Of a stretch of 64,000 nucleotides of DNA, positions 42,141 to 50,381 are shown in pieces; positions within the stretch are counted from its first letter, which is position 1; every line of letters begins with the position of its first letter. The notes beneath the pieces are model-generated. The model saw only the letters and a list, made by a program, of their open reading frames with translations, had not been told where the DNA came from and did no database searches. The stretch spans positions 310,001 to 374,000 of the forward strand of contig NZ_PDJC01000001.1 of assembly GCF_002563675.1 (NCBI RefSeq), given 5' to 3'. The stretch comes from Propionicimonas paludicola. Its GTDB lineage: Bacteria > Actinomycetota > Actinomycetes > Propionibacteriales > Propionibacteriaceae. The translations under genes and the position numbers were made by a program.

Positions 42141-42212
42141 TCAGCACATTCGACAACGCGCCATCGACGGCATACAGCAGCAACCCATGGTCGCGGTGCT
42201 CGTCGAGGTCAT
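42141..42212 (-). CDS. Cysteine/methionine-rich leaderless leader peptide (23 aa) of the metY-metB operon
   Basis: ATG 42212 opens a 23-codon ORF. It encodes Cys-Cys-Cys at codons 11-13 and Cys at 20 and 23, plus Met at 1, 9, 14, 17 and 22: ten of 23 residues contain sulfur. TAGCGT ends 7 nt before the ATG with no ribosome site, so the mRNA should start at the ATG. This is the layout of cysteine-responsive attenuators in mycobacteria; the many Met codons suggest methionine may be sensed as well, which is my inference. The rest of the 349-bp gap to guaA holds promoters and the leader only. Confidence 0.8.
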   Translation of the reverse strand: MTSTSTATMGCCCMPSMARCRMC

Positions 42213-42219
42213 GGCTGGA

Positions 42220-42250
42220 ACGCTAGCAGGTGCGTCCACGTGGTGGTCAA
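42220..42250 (-). promoter_or_regulatory. Promoter of the metY leader
   Basis: TAGCGT (42225-42220) is the -10, 7 nt before the leader ATG. TTGACC (42250-42245) suits a -35 but with 19-bp spacing, 1-2 bp long. Confidence 0.6.
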
Positions 42251-42342
42251 GGAGTCTCAGCGCTGTTGCGTATTCACCCGGGTCCGGACGTCCACTCGGC
42301 TCACCGGCGGACGCTGAGCGAGCCGGAACGGCCGCTCAGCCC

Positions 42343-42348
42343 TAGACT
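42343..42348 (+). promoter_or_regulatory. -10 box of leaderless guaA
   Basis: TAGACT, 7 nt before ATG 42356. No ribosome site precedes the ATG. Confidence 0.7.
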
Positions 42349-42355
42349 GCGGCCC

Positions 42356-43909
42356 ATGAGTCCTGACCACGATCTGGTGTTGGTCGTCGACTACGGAGCC
42401 CAGTACGCCCAGCTGATCGCCCGCCGGGTGCGCGAGGCTCGGGTCTACTCCGAAATCGTGCCGCACACCATGCCGGTTACCGAGCTGCTGGCCAAGCAGC
42501 CTTCGGCCGTCATCCTCTCCGGTGGCCCCAGCTCGGTCTACGAGCCCGGTGCTCCGCAGCTGGACGTCGCCCTCCTCGAAGCCGGGGTGCCGGTGTTCGG
42601 CATCTGCTACGGCTTCATGGCCATGGCCCAGGCGCTCGGCGGACGCGTGGCCCGCACCGGCCAGCGCGAGTACGGACGTACCCGAGTGGAGATCACCGAT
42701 CCCGGTCGGCTGCTCGAGGGCCTGCCGCCGGTGCTCACCTCGTGGATGTCCCACGGCGATGAGGTCACTGCGGCGCCGTCCGGCTTCCGGGTGAACGCGC
42801 GCTCACCGCGAGCCACCGTGGCCGCCTTCGAAGACCCGGCGCGCCGGCTGGCCGGCGTCCAGTGGCACCCCGAGGTGCTGCACTCCGAGCACGGCCAGCA
42901 GGTACTGGAGCGCTTCCTGATCGAGATCGCCGGCTGTCGGCCGACCTGGACCTCGGCGAACATCGTCGAGGAGCAGGTCGAGCGGATCCGCGCCGAGGTG
43001 GGGGACGCCCGGGTTCTGTGCGCGTTGTCCGGCGGCGTCGACTCGGCGGTGGCCGCCGCCTTGGTGCAGCGAGCCATCGGCGATCAGCTCACCTGTGTCT
43101 TCGTCGATCACGGCCTGCTGCGTACCGGCGAGGCCGAACGAGTCGAGCGGGACTTCGTGGCCTCGACCGGCGTCAAGCTGGTGGTGGCCGACGAGGAGAA
43201 GCGCTTCCTGGACGCGCTGGCCGGAGTCAGTGACCCGGAGACCAAGCGCAAGATCATCGGACGCGAGTTCATCCGCACCTTCGAGGACGCGGCCCGCCGG
43301 ATCAACGCCGACGGCCCGATCGACTACCTGGTGCAGGGCACGCTCTACCCCGACGTCGTCGAGTCCGGCGGCGGCGAGGGTGCCTCGACCATCAAGAGCC
43401 ACCACAACGTGGGCGGCCTGCCCGATGACCTGCAGTTCACCCTGATCGAACCGCTGCGCACCCTGTTCAAAGACGAGGTCCGCCAGGTCGGACGTCAGCT
43501 GGGTCTGCCCGAGCACATCGTCAACCGGCACCCGTTCCCCGGCCCCGGCCTGGGCATTCGGATCGTGGGGGCCGTGGACGCCGAGCGGTTGCGGATCCTG
43601 CGGGCCGCCGACCTGATCGTCCGCGAGGAGACGACGGCGGCCGGGCTGGACAGCTCCATCTGGCAGTTCCCGGTGGTGTTGCTGGCCGATGTTCACTCGG
43701 TCGGCGTGCAGGGTGACGGCCGTAGCTACGGGCATCCGATCGTGCTGCGTCCGGTGTCCAGCGAGGACGCCATGACCGCCGACTGGAGCCGGCTGCCTTA
43801 TGAGGTGCTGGAGAAGATGTCGACCCGGATCACCAACGAGGTCCCCGAGGTGAACCGCGTCGTCCTCGACGTGACCAGCAAGCCGCCGGGCACCATCGAG
43901 TGGGAGTGA
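42356..43909 (+). CDS. guaA: GMP synthase (glutamine-hydrolysing)
   Basis: The 517-residue enzyme converts XMP to GMP using glutamine and ATP. It has the class I amidotransferase triad Cys84 (GICYGF), His171 and Glu173 ([10 protein letters not shown]), the PP-loop SGGVDS (225-230), and the C-terminal dimer domain ending KPPGTIEWE. The frame is open well upstream, but ATG 42356 lies 7 nt after TAGACT and starts the conserved region, so a leaderless start is chosen. It completes the guanine pathway begun by guaB at 19-20 kb. Confidence 0.97.
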   Translation: MSPDHDLVLVVDYGAQYAQLIARRVREARVYSEIVPHTMPVTELLAKQPSAVILSGGPSSVYEPGAPQLDVALLEAGVPVFGICYGFMAMAQALGGRVARTGQREYGRTRVEITDPGRLLEGLPPVLTSWMSHGDEVTAAPSGFRVNARSPRATVAAFEDPARRLAGVQWHPEVLHSEHGQQVLERFLIEIAGCRPTWTSANIVEEQVERIRAEVGDARVLCALSGGVDSAVAAALVQRAIGDQLTCVFVDHGLLRTGEAERVERDFVASTGVKLVVADEEKRFLDALAGVSDPETKRKIIGREFIRTFEDAARRINADGPIDYLVQGTLYPDVVESGGGEGASTIKSHHNVGGLPDDLQFTLIEPLRTLFKDEVRQVGRQLGLPEHIVNRHPFPGPGLGIRIVGAVDAERLRILRAADLIVREETTAAGLDSSIWQFPVVLLADVHSVGVQGDGRSYGHPIVLRPVSSEDAMTADWSRLPYEVLEKMSTRITNEVPEVNRVVLDVTSKPPGTIEWE

Positions 43910-43927
43910 ACCTCCCCTAGAGACGCC

Positions 43928-43975
43928 AGTGGGGCGTCGTCTGCTTCCACCGGACGACGCCCCACTGACCTTTTT
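43928..43975. terminator. Strong terminator after guaA
   Basis: AGTGGGGCGTCGTC (43928-43941) pairs perfectly with GACGACGCCCCACT (43953-43966), 14 bp, followed by GACCTTTTT. It also closes the convergent PspC gene. Confidence 0.92.
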
Positions 43976-44241
43976 CAGCGCAGGTCAGACGGCGGCTGGT
44001 TGGAGCCGTTGCTGCTGAACGCGCGCTTGACCTCGTCCAGTCCGGTGCTGCCACCGTCGATCGGGAGGACCAGCCACAGGACCAGGTAGACCGCGATCGG
44101 GAAGAAGAAGAACACGCTGGTCAGGGCCCACACCACCCGAACCAGAGTCGAGTCGATCCCGAAGGACCGGGCGACGCCGCCGCACACACCGGCGATCATC
44201 TTGTCTGCCGCAGAGCGGGTGAGTTGCTGCTTCATTTTCAT
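43975..44241 (-). CDS. Small PspC-domain membrane protein
   Basis: The 88-residue protein is a single PspC domain: LTRSAADKMIAGVCGGVARSFGIDSTLVRVVWALTSVFFFFPIAVYLVLWLVLPI, with a re-entrant amphipathic part and one membrane helix (about 32-57), then a short polar tail. PspC proteins sense or relay envelope stress in phage-shock-type systems. AAAGGA lies 3 nt before ATG 44241 and 9 nt before an in-frame ATG at 44235; either may be used. It is the last gene of a minus-strand PspC cluster. Confidence 0.88.
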   Translation of the reverse strand: MKMKQQLTRSAADKMIAGVCGGVARSFGIDSTLVRVVWALTSVFFFFPIAVYLVLWLVLPIDGGSTGLDEVKRAFSSNGSNQPPSDLR

Positions 44242-44258
44242 GTTTCCTTTCGTGAAAC

Positions 44259-44432
44259 TCAGTGATGTTGGCGCGAGAGCAGGACCATTCCTGCTCCGAT
44301 GACGATCAGGGCGACCGGGGCGGCGGTTCGGACGAACCCCCAGTCGACGTGGCCGAAGCTCGACCACAGGCCGATCCCGCCGAGCAGGATCGCGGCAAGT
44401 CCGAAGCCGAAGGCCGCACGATCTCGGTTCAC
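44259..44432 (-). CDS. Small two-helix membrane protein (57 aa)
   Basis: GTG 44432 opens a 57-codon ORF overlapping the stop of the PspC gene at 44429 (GTGA), so it is probably co-translated. It encodes two hydrophobic segments (about residues 6-24 and 36-52) separated by a short loop FGHVDWGFV, ending in LLSRQHH. The hydrophobic pattern and tight coupling argue that it is real. It resembles the small LiaI-like (LiaF transmembrane) helical pairs found next to PspC proteins, but I do not recognise it firmly. Confidence 0.65.
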   Translation of the reverse strand: MNRDRAAFGFGLAAILLGGIGLWSSFGHVDWGFVRTAAPVALIVIGAGMVLLSRQHH

Positions 44433-45643
44433 TGGACCACCTTCACTTCTCCGACGCCGACCTTCAGGTTGATGGTCAGGGTGGGTGCATCGGCCGGCGC
44501 ATCGGTGCCCAGCGAGCCGCTGATTCCGGCTCCACTGATGGAGGGCGACCCGGGATCGCTGTACTCGCCTGCTCCGACGCTCCAGACCAGCTGGCTGCGG
44601 ACGTTCTTCGGCAGGACCAGGTCCACCTGGCCGGCCCCGACGTCGATGGTCACGGACTTGTCCTCGGCCAGGCTGAGCTTGCTGAAGTCGAGCCGAACAT
44701 CGCCGGCGGAGTACTGGATCTGGCCGGGGATCTGAGCTCCGGTGGTGTAGCTGTCGCTGAAGCTACCCACCTTGCCCGGATGGACCGGGAACAGGAGCGA
44801 GGTGGTCGCGATGGCTGCGATCAGAGTTGCCGGCAGCAGTAGCGGCGGACGGCGCCGCCGAGACGAGATCACCAGGCCGACCCCGAACCCGGTCAGCACG
44901 GCCGCCACGTAGGGCAGCGGGCCGACACCGCCGAATGCGGCGACCAGGCCGACTCCGAGCGCGGCCAGCGCGAGCGCCGGCAGCCAGCCGGACCAGCGTC
45001 CACGCGGACGGCGCGGATGACTACGCACCTCGGGAGCCGGGTTGTCAGTGACCACCAGGTCGCGGGGTTGATTGGTGTAGGGCTGCTCCCAGCGCTGCTC
45101 GAACGCGGCCGGTTGGGCCGGGGGCATCGCCGTGGTGGCCGAGGGCAGGAGACCCGGGTTCTCGAAGCCGGGGGTCTGCTGTTCGGCCAGCCGCACTCGC
45201 CAGGCGTCCGACGCCCGCTCGAACGGGGTGGGCTCGGCCGGGCGGTGGCCGGAGGCTCCGGGCTGGCGCTTGCGGAAGCCGAAGAACCAGATGGCGAAGA
45301 TGATCAGGGCCGGTCCGATGCCCACTCCGCTGAAGCCGCCGGCATACAGCAGGACGGCCGAGACGGCGAAGACGGCGACCACGACCCCCGCCATCGGCCA
45401 GCTCCGGGTGAACGGCAGCCAGCGCTGCACGGGCATCACCTGCTGGCCATCCTTCGGCATCAGCGCGATCCCGGCCAGGTAGGCGACGATGCCCAGTCCA
45501 CCGAGGAAGATCGCCGCGAGTACGGCAGCCACCCGCACCACGGTGGGGTCGACACCCAAGCGGCGAGCCACGCCGGCGCAGACGCCGGCCAGCATCTTGG
45601 TGTCGGCCGGCCGGGTGATCAGCACGGGCAGGTTGTCTGGCAT
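44429..45643 (-). CDS. PspC-domain protein with C-terminal toast-rack-like domain
   Basis: The 404-residue protein has an N-terminal PspC domain (LITRPADTKMLAGVCAGVARRLGVDPTVVRV, helix to about 60), a second helix pair (about 80-125), a long polar linker, another helix cluster (about 210-290), and a C-terminal beta-rich extracytoplasmic domain (about 300-404; VTIDVGAGQVDLVLPKNVRSQLVWSVGAG) of the LiaF/toast-rack type. This suits an envelope-stress component acting with the PspC-kinase at 50378. ATG 45643 is chosen at the conserved start; upstream sequence is unconserved. Confidence 0.85.
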   Translation of the reverse strand: MPDNLPVLITRPADTKMLAGVCAGVARRLGVDPTVVRVAAVLAAIFLGGLGIVAYLAGIALMPKDGQQVMPVQRWLPFTRSWPMAGVVVAVFAVSAVLLYAGGFSGVGIGPALIIFAIWFFGFRKRQPGASGHRPAEPTPFERASDAWRVRLAEQQTPGFENPGLLPSATTAMPPAQPAAFEQRWEQPYTNQPRDLVVTDNPAPEVRSHPRRPRGRWSGWLPALALAALGVGLVAAFGGVGPLPYVAAVLTGFGVGLVISSRRRRPPLLLPATLIAAIATTSLLFPVHPGKVGSFSDSYTTGAQIPGQIQYSAGDVRLDFSKLSLAEDKSVTIDVGAGQVDLVLPKNVRSQLVWSVGAGEYSDPGSPSISGAGISGSLGTDAPADAPTLTINLKVGVGEVKVVQ

Positions 45644-45678
45644 GCCTCTATTCAACTTTGGACGGGTCGAACGGACCA

Positions 45679-45694
45679 TCGGGGTTGACCCCGA
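45679..45694. promoter_or_regulatory. Inverted repeat upstream of the PspC gene
   Basis: TCGGGGT-TG-ACCCCGA, a perfect 7-bp inverted repeat 36-51 nt upstream of ATG 45643. Its position suits an operator for the PspC cluster. It lies in the 311-bp gap before the sugar operon, which otherwise holds only that operon's promoter and operator. Confidence 0.45.
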
Positions 45695-45832
45695 GCGGCC
45701 CCGTGATCCCCGCAGACGGATCCGTCGGTTCCCCTGAGCCGGACCGTCGGGGATGCCCCTTTCGGCTAGCGAGCCGCAAGATAACCATGTGATAACGAAT
45801 CGCCGGAATCGGAGAGTTCGCGGCTCTTCCAC

Positions 45833-45862
45833 TTGACCATGAGAGCGTTTGCGGTCTTGAAT
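45833..45862 (+). promoter_or_regulatory. Candidate promoter of the cellobiose-type operon
   Basis: TTGACC (45833-45838) and TTGAAT (45857-45862) with 18-bp spacing. The -10 is weak. A LacI-type operator lies 12 bp downstream. Confidence 0.45.
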
Positions 45863-45873
45863 GGGCGAAGGCC

Positions 45874-45887
45874 TAAGAGCGCTCTCA
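45874..45887. promoter_or_regulatory. CebR-type operator upstream of the sugar operon
   Basis: TAAGAGCGCTCTCA contains the perfect palindrome AGAGCGCTCT (45876-45885) and closely resembles the known CebR box TGGGAGCGCTCCCA of Streptomyces cellobiose genes. A related GAGAGCGTTT lies at 45841-45850 and may be a second, weaker site. Confidence 0.75.
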
Positions 45888-45954
45888 GCGCCATGGCCTG
45901 TCACCTATGCATGATCCGCGGGCACCGGGCCCGCAGACTGACGAAGGAGTCCAC

Positions 45955-47271
45955 ATGCGTTCATCCCTGTTGCGAGGAGCGGCGGTCACCGCTGGCCTGG
46001 CGCTGTTGCTGGTCGGGTGCTCGGGCCCGGCGGCTACGCCGTCGGCCAGTGCCCCGGCGTCACCCTCCGCCAGCGCTCCCAGTGAAGAGAAGGTCACTCT
46101 CACTGTCGCGACCTTCAACGAGTTCGGCTACGAAGATCTGTTCGCGGAGTACACCAAGGCTCACCCGAACGTCACCATCACCCCGAAGAAGGCCGCAACC
46201 TCCAACGAGGCTCGCGAGAACTACTTCAACAAGCTGGCTGCCGGCTCCGGTCTGTCCGACATCGAGGCCATCGAGGTCGACTGGCTGCCCGACGTCATGC
46301 AGACCGCTGACAAGCTGTACGACCTCTCCGGCGACGACGTCAAGGGCCGCTGGCTGGACTGGAAGGAAGCCGCTGGCACCGCTCCGGACGGCAAGCTGGT
46401 CGCCTACGGCACTGACATCGGCCCCGAGGGCGTCTGCTACCGCGCCGACCTGTTCAAGAAGGCCGGTCTGCCGACCGACCGCGCAGAGGTCGCCAAGGCT
46501 CTGGGCAGCACCTGGGATGACTACTTCGCGCTGGGCAAGAAGTTCGTTGCCAAGTCCAACGGCGTGGCCTGGTTCGACTCCGCTGACGCGATCATGCAGG
46601 GCCAGATCAACCAGCTGAAGAACGCTTTCTCCTCCACCGAGCCCGAGGAAACCCTCATCCCGCTGGGTGACAACGCTCCGGTCAAGGCTCAGTACGACTC
46701 CATCCTGAAGGCCGCCGTCGACGACAAGCTGTCGGCGCACCTGCAGCAGTGGCAGCCGGACTGGGTGGACGCCTTCCAGAAGGGCAAGTTCGCCACCATG
46801 CTCTGCCCGGGCTGGATGCTCGGTGTCATCGAGGGCAACGCCAAGGGCATCGAGGGCTGGGACATCGCCAACACCTTCCCCGGTGGCGGCGGCAACTGGG
46901 GCGGCTCGTACCTGACCGTTCCGGCGCAGGGTGCGCACACCAAGGAAGCTCGCGACCTGGCTGCGTGGCTGACCGCTCCCGAGCAGCAGATCAAGGCCTT
47001 CAAGGCCAAGGGCACCTTCCCGAGCCAGAAGCAGGCTCTGACCAGCCCCGATCTGCTGAGCGTCACCAATAAGTTCTTCAACAACGCTCCGACCGGCCAG
47101 ATCCTGGCTGACCGGGCGAACGCGGTCCCGTTCAACCCGTTCAAGGGCCCGCAGTACTTCGCAGTACGCCAGGTGATTGCTGATGCGATCAACCGGGTCG
47201 ACGTGACCAAGAAGCAGAATGCTGCTGATTCTTGGGCGCAGGCCATCAAGGAGTTCAACGCTCTCGGCTGA
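45955..47271 (+). CDS. Solute-binding lipoprotein, cellobiose/oligosaccharide ABC importer (CebE-like)
   Basis: The 438-residue protein has a lipoprotein signal (GLALLLVGCSG, lipobox LVGC, Cys about residue 22), a Ser/Pro/Ala linker and a type 1 sugar-binding fold (VATFNEFGYEDLFAEYTKAHPNVTI; IEVDWLPDVMQTADKLYDL; YGTDIGPEGVCYRADLFKKAGL). The IGPEG and TPE-like loop regions resemble beta-glucoside/CebE-type binding proteins. GAAGGAG 7 nt before ATG 45955 decides the start. It heads an operon with two permeases and a LacI regulator under a CebR-like operator. Cellobiose is the likely but unproven ligand. Confidence 0.9.
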   Translation: MRSSLLRGAAVTAGLALLLVGCSGPAATPSASAPASPSASAPSEEKVTLTVATFNEFGYEDLFAEYTKAHPNVTITPKKAATSNEARENYFNKLAAGSGLSDIEAIEVDWLPDVMQTADKLYDLSGDDVKGRWLDWKEAAGTAPDGKLVAYGTDIGPEGVCYRADLFKKAGLPTDRAEVAKALGSTWDDYFALGKKFVAKSNGVAWFDSADAIMQGQINQLKNAFSSTEPEETLIPLGDNAPVKAQYDSILKAAVDDKLSAHLQQWQPDWVDAFQKGKFATMLCPGWMLGVIEGNAKGIEGWDIANTFPGGGGNWGGSYLTVPAQGAHTKEARDLAAWLTAPEQQIKAFKAKGTFPSQKQALTSPDLLSVTNKFFNNAPTGQILADRANAVPFNPFKGPQYFAVRQVIADAINRVDVTKKQNAADSWAQAIKEFNALG

Positions 47272-47287
47272 GCTGATTCCTTCTAGC

Positions 47288-47325
47288 CTTGTGGGCAGGG
47301 CGGTCAATCCCGTCCTGCCCACAAG
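47288..47325 (+). terminator. Intercistronic hairpin after the binding-protein gene
   Basis: CTTGTGGGCAGG (47288-47299) pairs perfectly with CCTGCCCACAAG (47314-47325) in the gap before the first permease. Same position and presumed role as the hairpin at 24917-24959: unequal expression of binding protein and permeases. Confidence 0.7.
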
Positions 47326-47349
47326 TCCGACCCGAGAGGACTTACACAC

Positions 47350-48285
47350 ATGACCTGGCGCCAGCGCCTGAGCCGGTGGGACGTCAAGAGCGCTCCCTAC
47401 CTGTACATCGCACCGTTCTTCCTGCTTTTCGCTCTGGTGGGCCTGTTCCCGCTGCTCTACACCGGCTGGGTGGCCCTGAACAAATGGAGCCTGGTCAAGG
47501 GAAATCAAGGCTTCATCGGCCTCGCGAACTTCCAGTACGTGTTGGCGCAGCCCCGCTTCTGGGACGGCGTGACCAACACCTTCTCGATCTTCCTGCTCTC
47601 CTCGGTACCGCAGATCTTTCTGGCGATCGGAATCGCCGCGGTGCTGAACGCCAACCTGCGCGCCAAGACCTTCTGGCGGATGGGCGTCCTGGTGCCCTAC
47701 GTGGTGGCACCGGTGGCCGTCTCGCTGGTCTTCGGCAAGCTCTTCGCCGACGAGTCCGGCGTGGTCAACGCCATCCTCACCAACATCGGCCTGGATCCGA
47801 TCGGCTGGCACTCGAACCGGTTCTGGTCGCATGTGGCGATCGCCACCATGGTCAACTTCCGGTGGACCGGCTACAACACTTTGATCTTCCTGGCCGCCAT
47901 GCAGGCCATCCCGAACGACGTCATCGAGGCGTCCATCGTGGACGGCGCCAACCGCTGGCAGAGCTTCTTCTCGGTCACGGTCCCGATGTTGCGCCCGACC
48001 ATCATCTTCGTGGTGATCACCTCAACCATCGGTGGCCTGCAGATCTTCGATGAGCCACGGTTGTTCGACAACTTCTCTCTCGGTGGGCCGGATCGGGAGT
48101 GGATGACAGTCACGATGTATCTCTATGAGCTCGGCTGGAACGTCCAGAAGAACCTGGGGAGATCCGCCGCAGTCGCCTGGCTGTTGTTCCTGATCATCGT
48201 GATCTTCGCGCTGATCAACTACGCCATCACTCGCCGGATCGCCAGCAGCGACACCCGCCCGAACCGAAAGGCGCTGGTCAAATGA
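47350..48285 (+). CDS. Sugar ABC transporter permease (CebF/MalF type)
   Basis: The 311-residue permease has six membrane helices and an EAA loop (DVIEASIVDGANRWQSFFSVTVPMLRPT, about residues 194-221). It overlaps the next permease by ATGA. GAGAGGA lies about 9 nt before ATG 47350. An ATPase is not encoded in the operon. Confidence 0.92.
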   Translation: MTWRQRLSRWDVKSAPYLYIAPFFLLFALVGLFPLLYTGWVALNKWSLVKGNQGFIGLANFQYVLAQPRFWDGVTNTFSIFLLSSVPQIFLAIGIAAVLNANLRAKTFWRMGVLVPYVVAPVAVSLVFGKLFADESGVVNAILTNIGLDPIGWHSNRFWSHVAIATMVNFRWTGYNTLIFLAAMQAIPNDVIEASIVDGANRWQSFFSVTVPMLRPTIIFVVITSTIGGLQIFDEPRLFDNFSLGGPDREWMTVTMYLYELGWNVQKNLGRSAAVAWLLFLIIVIFALINYAITRRIASSDTRPNRKALVK

Positions 48286-49196
48286 GCTCCGTCGCATCCG
48301 CCCACCAGTTGGCCGGCGCGGGCGCCGGCCGAGCCGCTGCCCGGCGCCGCCGCCGCTCGCAGATGACCGAGGGTCAGCGCCGTCCGGGTTGGGTGACCTA
48401 CACCCTGCTCAGCCTGGTGATCCTGATCTCGGTGATCCCGCTGTACTACGCGTTCCTGTTGTCCTCCTCGACGGCCGGCGACATCGCGCGCAACCCGATC
48501 CCGTCCCCGATCCCGCAGGGCCACTTCTTCGAGAACGTGATGCGGGTGCTGAACTCCGGCATCGGCTTCTGGGGTGCGATCGGCAACAGCGTCATCGTCA
48601 GCGTGGTGACCGCTTTCCTGGTGGTGTTCTTCTCCACGCTGGCCGGCTACTCGTTCGCCAAGCTGCAGTTCCGCGGACGCAATGGGCTGCTGGCCTTCGT
48701 GATCGGCACCATGGCCGTGCCGACCCAGCTCGGCATCATCCCGCTGTTCATCATCATGTCGAACCTGGGCTGGTCCGGGAAGCTGATCGCGGTCATCGTC
48801 CCCGGCGCAGTCACCGCCTTCGGTGTGTTCTGGATGACCCAGTACCTGTCGGAGGCATTGCCCTACGAGCTGATCGAAGCGGCCCGGGTCGACGGCTGCT
48901 CGATGATCCGGACGTTCTGGCACGTGGCGCTTCCGGCGGCTCGTCCGGCGGCGGCCATGCTCGCTCTGTTCACCTTCGTGGGTAGCTGGACGAACTTCTT
49001 CTGGCCGTTCATCGTGCTCGGCTCGTCCAACCCGACCCTGCCGGTGGCCCTGCAGTTGCTGCAGGCGTCCTACTTCAAGGACATGTCGCTGATCATGGCC
49101 GGTGTGGTTCTGGCCACCTTGCCGCTGTTGGCGCTGTTTGCCGTAGCCGGGCGGCATCTGGTGTCCGGGATCATGGCGGGGGCGGTCAAGGGCTGA
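48282..49196 (+). CDS. Sugar ABC transporter permease (CebG/MalG type)
   Basis: The 304-residue permease has an Arg-rich cytoplasmic N-terminus (about 1-35), six helices, and the EAA loop LIEAARVDGCSMIRTFWHVALPAARPA (about residues 198-224). It is co-translated with the upstream permease and ends 171 bp before the LacI-type regulator. Confidence 0.92.
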   Translation: MSSVASAHQLAGAGAGRAAARRRRRSQMTEGQRRPGWVTYTLLSLVILISVIPLYYAFLLSSSTAGDIARNPIPSPIPQGHFFENVMRVLNSGIGFWGAIGNSVIVSVVTAFLVVFFSTLAGYSFAKLQFRGRNGLLAFVIGTMAVPTQLGIIPLFIIMSNLGWSGKLIAVIVPGAVTAFGVFWMTQYLSEALPYELIEAARVDGCSMIRTFWHVALPAARPAAAMLALFTFVGSWTNFFWPFIVLGSSNPTLPVALQLLQASYFKDMSLIMAGVVLATLPLLALFAVAGRHLVSGIMAGAVKG

Positions 49197-49197
49197 G

Positions 49198-49219
49198 CCT
49201 GCACCCCGCTGGGGGCAGG
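49198..49219 (+). terminator. Possible terminator after the permease genes
   Basis: CCTGC-A-CCCC pairs with GGGG-GCAGG around GCT, 9 bp with one bulge, starting 2 bp after the permease stop. Confidence 0.5.
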
Positions 49220-49367
49220 TGGAGAGGTGTGCTGACCCAGCGGTCTGTCCTGGTGGGCGCTGTCGGGTTGGTTCGGTAGGGTGCTGCTGCCTCGTGGTGG
49301 TGAGCCCCGGCCGGAAACGTAGGTGCGCAGTACCGGATGATCGATGGAACGCTGAGGAGGCGCCAAG

Positions 49368-50381
49368 ATGCCGAGGATGATCGCCGCGGCTGGGGTACCG
49401 ACTCTTGAGGACGTGGCCAAGCTGGCCGGCGTCTCCAGAGCCACTGTGTCGCGCGTCGTGAATGCGGCTCCGCTGGTCGCCGAGGCGACCGTGGTCGCCG
49501 TGCAGCGGGCCATCGACCAACTCGGCTACCAGCCCAACCGGGCGGCCCGGGCCCTGGTCACCCGGCGAACCGGCGTGGTCGCCGTGCTCGTCGTCGAGAC
49601 CGACTATCTGGTGTTCCGCGATCCCTACTTCCCGCAGGCCTATCACGGCGCCTTGCAGGCGTTCCGGGAATCCGACGTCCAGGTTGTGCTGGCCATGGCT
49701 CGTCCCGGCGAGAAGCCGACCGAGATGGTCCGCTACCTCGAGTCGGGGCACCTGGACGGGGCGATCGTGCTGTCTCATCACGGTCCCGAACTGGCTCAGG
49801 CCATGGAGGCGTCCCGGCAGCCGGTGGTCTTCGTCGGCAACCCGGAGACCGAAGGGGTCTGCTACGTCGACCTGGACAACGTCCAGGCCGCCCGGACCGC
49901 TACTCAGCACCTGATCGCCGGTGGCTGCCGCAAGATCGCCACCGTCACCGGCCCGCTGGACATGGTCTCTGGTCGCAACCGCCTGCAGGGTTTCGGGGAG
50001 GCGATGACCGACGCCGGGCTGGATCCGACCTGGTACGTCGAGGGTGACTACTCCGGCGTGTCCGGACGTCGGGTGGCCAAGCTGATCGAGGAACACCCGG
50101 ACATCGACGGGCTGTTCGTGGCCAATGACCTGATGGCGATCGGCGCAATCTCAATGCTGCGGGATACTGGACGTCGGGTCCCCGACGACATTCGGCTGGT
50201 CGGCTTCGACAACTCCGAAGCTGCTGAGCAGGTGTCGCCGCACTTGACCACGATGACCAACCCGTCCGACGAGCACACCAGAATCGCAGCCGAGATGTTG
50301 ATCCAACTGATGGCCGGCGTCCGCCCGGAGCCGCCCACTGTCGTGCTGCCGAGTGAGCTGGTGGTCCGCGAGTCGGCATGA
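49368..50381 (+). CDS. LacI-family regulator (CebR-like)
   Basis: The 337-residue protein has a LacI helix-turn-helix (TLEDVAKLAGVSRATVSRVVNAAPLV, about residues 12-37), hinge (NRAARALVTRRT) and sugar domain (VAVLVVETDYLVFRDPYFPQAYHGALQAF). Position after the permeases and the CebR-like palindrome before the binding protein gene make it the likely repressor of this operon. GAGGAGG lies 9 nt before ATG 49368. Its end overlaps the next gene's start (ATGA), which couples it to the PspC-kinase. Confidence 0.9.
   Translation: MPRMIAAAGVPTLEDVAKLAGVSRATVSRVVNAAPLVAEATVVAVQRAIDQLGYQPNRAARALVTRRTGVVAVLVVETDYLVFRDPYFPQAYHGALQAFRESDVQVVLAMARPGEKPTEMVRYLESGHLDGAIVLSHHGPELAQAMEASRQPVVFVGNPETEGVCYVDLDNVQAARTATQHLIAGGCRKIATVTGPLDMVSGRNRLQGFGEAMTDAGLDPTWYVEGDYSGVSGRRVAKLIEEHPDIDGLFVANDLMAIGAISMLRDTGRRVPDDIRLVGFDNSEAAEQVSPHLTTMTNPSDEHTRIAAEMLIQLMAGVRPEPPTVVLPSELVVRESA

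Noticed and set aside
42007-42355. SAM riboswitch before metY
   Set aside because: Met genes often carry one, but no SAM-I or SAM-IV core is visible; the Cys/Met-rich ORF explains the leader better.
46060-47832. 590-codon open frame antisense to the binding protein and permease
   Set aside because: Shadow of the plus-strand solute-binding protein and permease; no domain or start signal.
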